Part shown: one piece after another, positions 41,071-45,774 of the stretch
Layout of the letters: the number at the start of each line of letters is the position of its first letter
Numbering within the stretch: the first letter of the stretch is position 1
Assembly (NCBI GenBank): GCA_021812285.1
Contig: JAKAOH010000010.1
Coordinates: forward strand, 1 to 45,774
DNA from: Acidobacteriota bacterium
GTDB taxonomy: Bacteria > Acidobacteriota > Terriglobia > Acidiferrales > UBA7541
DNA length: 45,774 nt
Direction: 5' to 3'
Notes under the pieces: generated by a model
Told to the model about the DNA's origin: nothing
The model's input: only the letters and a program-made list of their open reading frames with translations
Database searches by the model: none
Program-made: the position numbers and the translations under genes

Positions 41071-42012
41071 ATGGCGACGATGGATCTGCGCCCGATGACG
41101 CTCGGCGAGGTGCTCGACCGCACGTTCACGGTCTATAAGGAAAATTTCTGGCTGTTCGCGGGAATTATCGGCATTCCGTATCTGGTGGTGGTGGCCTTCA
41201 GCTGGGTGTACGGCCAGTTTCTCACTTCGGCCACGCCCGCTCCCTCGCCCGGCGTGACGATGACGCCGGCGGCGATGGGCCAGCTTTTGGGCGAAACGCT
41301 GGTGAGCGGTGGATTGCTGATGATCGTTTTTCTGCTGGTGCTGGCCGCGGCGCAGGCGGCGACGGTGGCGGCGGTCTCCGATTTGTATCTGGGGCGAGCG
41401 GCGGCCATCGGACAATCGTACCGGCAGGTTCGCGGACGGTTTCTGACGGTGCTCCTGGCGATGATTCTGACGATGGTCATTTCGGTGTTTGCCGCCGCGG
41501 CGCCGATGTTACTGGGCGGGGCCTTGCTGGCTGTGTTCGCCCGCTCGCCGCTGGCGATACTGGCTGTTTTGTTCATGTTCTTCGGCACGCTCGCGGTCGC
41601 AATCGGGATGTATTGCCGGATGGCGCTGGCGGTGCCGGCGGCGACGCTCGAGCCGGTGGGAGCCGGCGGCGCGATATCGAGAAGTTTCGAATTGACGAAA
41701 GGGAACGCGCTGGAAGTGTTTGCGGTGCTGGTGCTGATGATTTTCCTGGAAATCGTCGCGGTGGTGATTTTCCAGGCGCCGTTCCTTTTCGCGATGGGGT
41801 CGCTGACGAAACCGCACGCGCTGCCGTTGTGGCTGGGGATACTGCAAAGCCTGGCGAGTTGGGTGTCGGGCGTGCTGGTGGCGCCGATCGGCACGATCGC
41901 ATTTTCGCTGATCTATTACAACCAGCGGGTGCGGAAAGAGGCGTTCGACCTGGAAAAGCTGATGGCTGCTTTGGAACCCGGCCAAACGCCGTCATCGCCG
42001 AGCGCGGCCTGA
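41071..42012 (+). CDS. Polytopic membrane protein at the head of the MoxR/DUF58 operon
   Basis: A 313-residue protein from ATG 41071 with GGAGGCGAGG upstream; the frame open above it begins in sequence without a ribosome site. It starts MDLRPMTLGEVLDRTFTVYKENFWLFAGI, a signature found in membrane proteins related to the glycerophosphodiester phosphodiesterase membrane domain. Six to seven hydrophobic segments follow, many Ala/Val/Leu-rich. A conserved PVGAGGAISRSFELTKGN lies near 200. No catalytic motif is seen. It is 19 bases upstream of the DUF4129 gene, so it shares its operon. Confidence 0.75.
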   Translation: MATMDLRPMTLGEVLDRTFTVYKENFWLFAGIIGIPYLVVVAFSWVYGQFLTSATPAPSPGVTMTPAAMGQLLGETLVSGGLLMIVFLLVLAAAQAATVAAVSDLYLGRAAAIGQSYRQVRGRFLTVLLAMILTMVISVFAAAAPMLLGGALLAVFARSPLAILAVLFMFFGTLAVAIGMYCRMALAVPAATLEPVGAGGAISRSFELTKGNALEVFAVLVLMIFLEIVAVVIFQAPFLFAMGSLTKPHALPLWLGILQSLASWVSGVLVAPIGTIAFSLIYYNQRVRKEAFDLEKLMAALEPGQTPSSPSAA

Positions 42013-42031
42013 GTTCGCTATTCTTGGGCCG

Positions 42032-43108
42032 ATGACGAGGCCGCTTTCATCGAAGTGGCTGGCGACGGTTTACGCGCTGGCGTGGGTTCTCTGCTGCCAG
42101 CCATGCGCCGCCGTTGCGCCACGTGGGCCACAGCCTGCCGCGCAAATTCCGGCAAAAATCGAGACGGCGGGTTCGAGTGCTGATCGCGCGAGCGCGTCCG
42201 GCGACACGCTCGCCGGCTATCGCACCGCGCTTGCTCGCTGCACGAGCGAAATCACCGCCTTGCAGCAGCGCCCCGGCGGCATCTCCGCTTTCCTCCATTC
42301 CCTTCCCGATGCGTGGACGGTTGACGCGCAAGGCAGAACGTTTACCGTTTCCACAGCGTGGCTGCGCACCGCGCTCGAAACGCTGCGAAAGAAACCGAAC
42401 GACGCGGAGCTTTGGCGGCAGATCCAGGAACGGCTGGTATTTCTCGATCGGCAGGCGGCGGGACTTGAGGCTCGGGCCGGCGAGCCGCGGACGGGCGAGG
42501 CGCGCGCGCAATTGAAAGAGATTTTTGCGCGGCGGGAATTCAAAGGGCTCGCGGGGCCGGGCGCGCTGGCGCTGTGGTGGCGGAAAGTGACCGGATGGAT
42601 CGGCGAACGAATTGAAGCATTTCTCGCGCGGCTGCACATCGGCCAGAAAACGGGGAATGTGTTCGCCTACACGGTGATCGGGCTGGCGCTGGTGCTGTTG
42701 ACGCTGTGGCTCTGGCGATTGCTGGCGAGCCGGTCGCGAAGCCTGGAACTGGAAGCCGAAGCGCCCGGGCCGGCGCTGGACATGCGGGCGTGGCTGGGCG
42801 AAGCGAGCGCGGCAGCCGAGCGCGGCGAATACCGCGAAGCGATTCATTGCGCGTATTGGGCCGCCGTCGAACGGCTGGTAATGCTGGGCGCGCTGCCGAA
42901 GGACAGGTCGCGAACGCCGCGGGAACTCGAGCGGCTGGGCGAAACGAAACTCGCGGCGGGAGGAACGTTTCGCACGCTTTCGCGCCGATTCGAGCGCGTC
43001 TGGTACGGGACGCGAGCGGCTTCGGCGGAGGATTGGGCGAGCACGAAAACAGAACTGGAAGAGATGGGATGCCTACAGCTTTCGAGCGCGAAGACCGAAA
43101 ACTACTGA
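42032..43108 (+). CDS. DUF4129 domain protein
   Basis: A 358-residue protein with a signal peptide (about residues 1-28), a periplasmic helical region, one transmembrane helix at about 214-233 (YTVIGLALVLLTLWLWRLLA) and a C-terminal cytoplasmic DUF4129 domain (AAERGEYREAIHCAYWAAVERL...RTPRELERLG...LSRRFERVWYG). DUF4129 proteins regularly accompany MoxR ATPases and DUF58 proteins. It overlaps the next gene by 40 bases. Confidence 0.85.
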   Translation: MTRPLSSKWLATVYALAWVLCCQPCAAVAPRGPQPAAQIPAKIETAGSSADRASASGDTLAGYRTALARCTSEITALQQRPGGISAFLHSLPDAWTVDAQGRTFTVSTAWLRTALETLRKKPNDAELWRQIQERLVFLDRQAAGLEARAGEPRTGEARAQLKEIFARREFKGLAGPGALALWWRKVTGWIGERIEAFLARLHIGQKTGNVFAYTVIGLALVLLTLWLWRLLASRSRSLELEAEAPGPALDMRAWLGEASAAAERGEYREAIHCAYWAAVERLVMLGALPKDRSRTPRELERLGETKLAAGGTFRTLSRRFERVWYGTRAASAEDWASTKTELEEMGCLQLSSAKTENY

Positions 43109-44253
43109 TCGGCGCGGGCGTGCTGATGGTGGCGCTGGTGGCGCTGGCGGCCGTGCTGGGACCGGCGCAGGTTACCGGACCCGCCACGGTGCCGTCGAGC
43201 TATTCGCCGGCGTGGGGCGGCGCGAAAGCGGCGTATCTGTTGCTCGAAAAGCTTGGATATCGCGTGGAGCGTTGGACGAAACCGGCGAAGGACCTGACCG
43301 GAGACGGCGCCGGAAAATTGCTCGTACTGGCCGATCCAACGTCGGCGCCGAACGGAGAAGATGAGGCGGCGATTCACCGGTTCCTCGAAGCCGGCGGACG
43401 CGTGCTGGCCACAGGACCCGCGGCGGCGCTGTTTCTTCCGGGTGCGGCTCCGTTCACCGGCGGCTACCCGTGGCAAGAGGCGAAGCCATTCGCGCCGCTC
43501 GTGCCTTCGCAGTTGGGGCGCGGCGTGCGCGAAATCGAAATGGTTGGGCCGAAAAAATGGGAGCCGAAAGCGGTGAATCAGGTTCCGGTGTATGGCGACT
43601 CGCAAACGGCGGCGGTGCTGAGCTGGCCGGTGGGCAAAGGCGAAGTGATCTGGTGGGCGGAGGCGTCGCCGCTGACGAACGGAGGGATCCGGCAGAGAGA
43701 CAATCTGGCGTTTTTTCTGAATTCAGCGGGCGGAGCGGGAACGCGAGTGCTTTGGGACGAGTATTATCATGGCGTGCGAGCGTCGCTGTGGTCGTATTTC
43801 GCACAGACACCGGCGCCGTGGGCGCTCGCGCAATTCGGCCTGATTTTTCTGGCGCTGCTCTTCACCTTTTCACGCCGGCAGGCGCCGGCGCGCGCGCCGG
43901 CCGAGGTTTCGCGCCTGGCGCCGCTGGAATTCGTGGACACGCTCGGCGACCTCTATTTTTCGGCGAACGCGGCGCCGGCGGCGGTGAGCATCGCTCTGGG
44001 GCGATTGCTGTTTCTGCTGGTGCGGCAACTGGGTCTGGGCTCAAACGCGAGCGCGCGGGAAATCAGCCGCGCGGCGGGCGGACGAATGGGATGGGACGAA
44101 GCGGCGCTGGCCGATCTGTTCGCTCGCGGCGAGCGCGCTTCGCGGAGCCTCAGCCTGGCTCATGCCGACGCGCTGGCGTTGGTACGGGAAATTCACGACT
44201 GGATCACCCGGCTCGAAGCCGGATCCGCGGAAGGACGAAAGGCGGCAAGATGA
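43069..44253 (+). CDS. DUF4350 domain protein
   Basis: A 394-residue protein from ATG 43069. One helix near residues 13-32 is followed by a DUF4350-like region: SSYSPAWGGAKAAYLLLEKLGYRVERW, LLVLADPTSAP and FLEAGGRVLATGP. A second helix lies near 255-270 (FGLIFLALLFTFSRRQ), and the C-terminus holds a helical cytoplasmic part (LEFVDTLGDLYFSANAAPAAV). Its stop overlaps the MoxR start (ATGA). The domain resembles the GATase-like fold of ABC-linked gliding proteins. The exact function is unknown. Confidence 0.85.
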   Translation: MPTAFEREDRKLLIGAGVLMVALVALAAVLGPAQVTGPATVPSSYSPAWGGAKAAYLLLEKLGYRVERWTKPAKDLTGDGAGKLLVLADPTSAPNGEDEAAIHRFLEAGGRVLATGPAAALFLPGAAPFTGGYPWQEAKPFAPLVPSQLGRGVREIEMVGPKKWEPKAVNQVPVYGDSQTAAVLSWPVGKGEVIWWAEASPLTNGGIRQRDNLAFFLNSAGGAGTRVLWDEYYHGVRASLWSYFAQTPAPWALAQFGLIFLALLFTFSRRQAPARAPAEVSRLAPLEFVDTLGDLYFSANAAPAAVSIALGRLLFLLVRQLGLGSNASAREISRAAGGRMGWDEAALADLFARGERASRSLSLAHADALALVREIHDWITRLEAGSAEGRKAAR

Positions 44254-45200
44254 CGAACAAAGCGGCGCAAGTGGCCGGGCACGTCCGGCAGGAAATGAGC
44301 AAGGTGATCGTCGGCCAGCGCGAGGCGGTGGACGAACTGCTGCTGGTGTTGCTGGCGGGCGGCCACGCGCTGGTGGAAGGCGTTCCTGGCCTGGGAAAGA
44401 CACTGGCGGTAAAAGCGATGGCGCACCTGTTCCAGCTCCAGTTTCAGCGCGTGCAATGCACGCCGGACCTGATGCCGGCGGACGTGCTCGGCGCGAACGT
44501 TTTCGAGATGGGAAGCGGCAAATTCCACCTGCATCGCGGCCCGATTTTCACCGACCTCTTGTTGGTGGACGAAATCAACCGCACCCCGCCGCGAACGCAA
44601 TCGGCGCTGCTCGAAGCGATGGAAGAGCGGCAAGTGACGATTGACGGCTCGACGCAGGCGCTCTCGAACTATTTTTCCGTTTTCGCCACGGAGAATCCGG
44701 TGGAATTCGAAGGGACGTACCCGCTGCCCGAAGCCCAGCTGGACCGGTTTCTGGTGAAAATCCGGATCGGCTATCCCGAGCCGGAACAGGAATCCGAAAT
44801 TCTGCAGAAATTCCAGGAGGGATTCAACCCGCACGCGCTCGACCGGGCAGGGCTCGCGCCGCTGGCGCCGGAAGCGCTGCGCGAGGCGCGCGAGGAAATC
44901 CAGGCGGTGAGGATCGAACCTTCACTCTATCCCTACATCGTGCAGATCGTCGCGCGCACGCGCAGCTGGCCCGCGGTGAGCCTGGGCGCGAGCCCGCGCG
45001 CCACGGTGAACCTGATGCAATTCGCCAAAGCGACGGCGGCGATCGAAGACCGCGACTTCGTGATTCCCGACGACGTGAAAAACAGCGCAGCTCCGGTGCT
45101 GCGGCACCGGCTGATCCTGAAACCGGAAGCCGACCTGGAAGGCGTGACGCCGGAACAGGTGGTACGCGACGTGGTCGCGTCGGTGGAAGTTCCACAATAG
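44250..45200 (+). CDS. MoxR-family AAA+ ATPase
   Basis: A 316-residue ATPase with Walker A GVPGLGKT (44-51), Walker B LLLVDEINR (Asp107, Glu108), ATENPVEFEGTYPLPEAQLDRF (sensor 1 and arginine finger region) and GASPRATVNLMQFAKA (sensor 2). MoxR proteins act as chaperones that assemble metal- or protein-containing complexes, usually with a DUF58 and VWA-type partner. The start overlaps the DUF4350 stop by four bases, and the DUF58 gene follows after 7 bases. Confidence 0.96.
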   Translation: MTNKAAQVAGHVRQEMSKVIVGQREAVDELLLVLLAGGHALVEGVPGLGKTLAVKAMAHLFQLQFQRVQCTPDLMPADVLGANVFEMGSGKFHLHRGPIFTDLLLVDEINRTPPRTQSALLEAMEERQVTIDGSTQALSNYFSVFATENPVEFEGTYPLPEAQLDRFLVKIRIGYPEPEQESEILQKFQEGFNPHALDRAGLAPLAPEALREAREEIQAVRIEPSLYPYIVQIVARTRSWPAVSLGASPRATVNLMQFAKATAAIEDRDFVIPDDVKNSAAPVLRHRLILKPEADLEGVTPEQVVRDVVASVEVPQ

Positions 45201-45207
45201 CCGGAAA

Positions 45208-45774
45208 TGACCCAGCGCCTGATTCCCGCAACCGTCCACGCGACGGCGGAGCCTTCCGGCCGCGCACCGTTCGCCTTTGGCCGGCGTTTTTTCCTCGCGC
45301 TGGCGGTAGGACTGGTGTGGATCGGGCCGGCGTGGTGGAACGCGCGGTATCTGTGGGGCATGGCGGCGTGGGATCTGCTGGTGCTGGCGGCGTGGGCGTG
45401 GGATTTGGCGCGCCTGCCGCAGCCACGGGAACTCGACGCGGCGAGAATTTGGGACTCGGCGGTTTCGCTGGGAGCGGAAAGCCGCGTGAGCATCGAGATC
45501 AACAATCGCGGCAAGAGCGCCGTACTCGCGAGCGTCCGCGATGATTCCGCACGGACGCTGCGGCCGGAAGCTTCCCTGCTTGAAATGGCCGTGAAACCGG
45601 GCGCGAGCGCCCGCGCAAGCTATGCGATTCGGCCCGAGGAACGCGGAGATACGCGCCTGGGCGATATTTTTCTACGCTACCGAAGTCCGTGGCAACTGGC
45701 CGAGCGTTGGGCAATGGCGCGCGCCTCGCAAACCATTCGCGTCTATCCCGATCTCGAAGAGGCGAAGCGCGCTC
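45208..45774 (+). CDS. DUF58 domain protein, N-terminal part, cut by window edge
   Basis: The first 189 codons are visible from ATG 45208, with no stop before the edge. Two hydrophobic helices lie near residues 30-46 and 52-68 (FFLALAVGLVWIGPAWW, WGMAAWDLLVLAAWAW). After them comes the N-terminal part typical of DUF58 proteins: SLGAESRVSIEINNRGKSAVLASVRDD, then RPEERGDTRLGDIFLRYRSPWQLAERW and IRVYPDLEEAKR. The VWA-like DUF58 core would follow outside the window. It is the usual MoxR partner and lies 7 bases after moxR. Confidence 0.88.

Overview
The window is GC-rich chromosomal DNA from what looks like an acidobacterium (Acidobacteriota). The evidence is a PadR regulator next to an ADOP-type (acidobacterial duplicated orphan permease) MacB-like permease, an Oar-type TonB-dependent receptor with an N-terminal carboxypeptidase-regulatory domain, a DUF4382 exported protein, and a MoxR/DUF58/DUF4129/DUF4350 cluster. 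No insertion sequence, prophage, CRISPR array or RNA gene was seen. Most genes have Shine-Dalgarno sequences and many neighbours overlap by 4 bases, so operons are compact.

Layout. 1-1.5 kb: start of a complex I operon (nuoA-nuoB-nuoC, minus strand, running off the left edge) with a promoter and a perfect palindrome in its leader. 1.5-2.9 kb: DUF488 protein, AhpD-like protein and a stand-alone Lrp/AsnC ligand-binding domain. 3.0-11.0 kb: a complete Kdp potassium system. A tiny membrane ORF and kdpF, kdpA, kdpB, kdpC face a histidine kinase-kdpE pair. The KdpD sensor is split: its N-terminal KdpD/Usp part is a separate gene, divergent from the kinase part. 11.0-15.1 kb: DUF4382 exported protein, an orphan near-consensus promoter with a possible small membrane protein, a secreted MetX-like alpha/beta hydrolase, and a Lys-rich exported small protein followed by two terminators. 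15.1-20.8 kb: large TonB-dependent receptor, then a ZnuC/ZnuB-like ABC pair. 21.1-24.0 kb: small Cys-containing membrane protein, MscL with a zinc ribbon, YvlD-like protein and an APC amino-acid permease. 24.1-29.5 kb: biotin genes bioB-bioF-(unknown membrane protein)-bioD-bioA.

29.6-31.7 kb is the most interesting part. After a STAS protein come a MerR regulator whose 3' end carries a nested, out-of-frame gene for a 40-residue exported Cys-rich peptide, and a peroxiredoxin-like gene on the other strand. That gene has an in-frame TGA exactly where the redox Cys belongs (W-U-P-Y-C), followed at the right distance by a bacterial SECIS-like hairpin. It is almost certainly a selenoprotein and would be mis-annotated as a truncated gene.

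31.7-40.8 kb: CapA-like protein, penicillin-acylase-family enzyme, an unknown secreted protein, the ADOP permease with PadR, and a two-helix potassium channel. 41.1-45.8 kb: an operon of a polytopic membrane protein, DUF4129, DUF4350, MoxR ATPase and DUF58 protein that runs off the right edge.

Positions and motifs were read by eye. Family assignments rest on recognised motifs and gene order, not on database searches.
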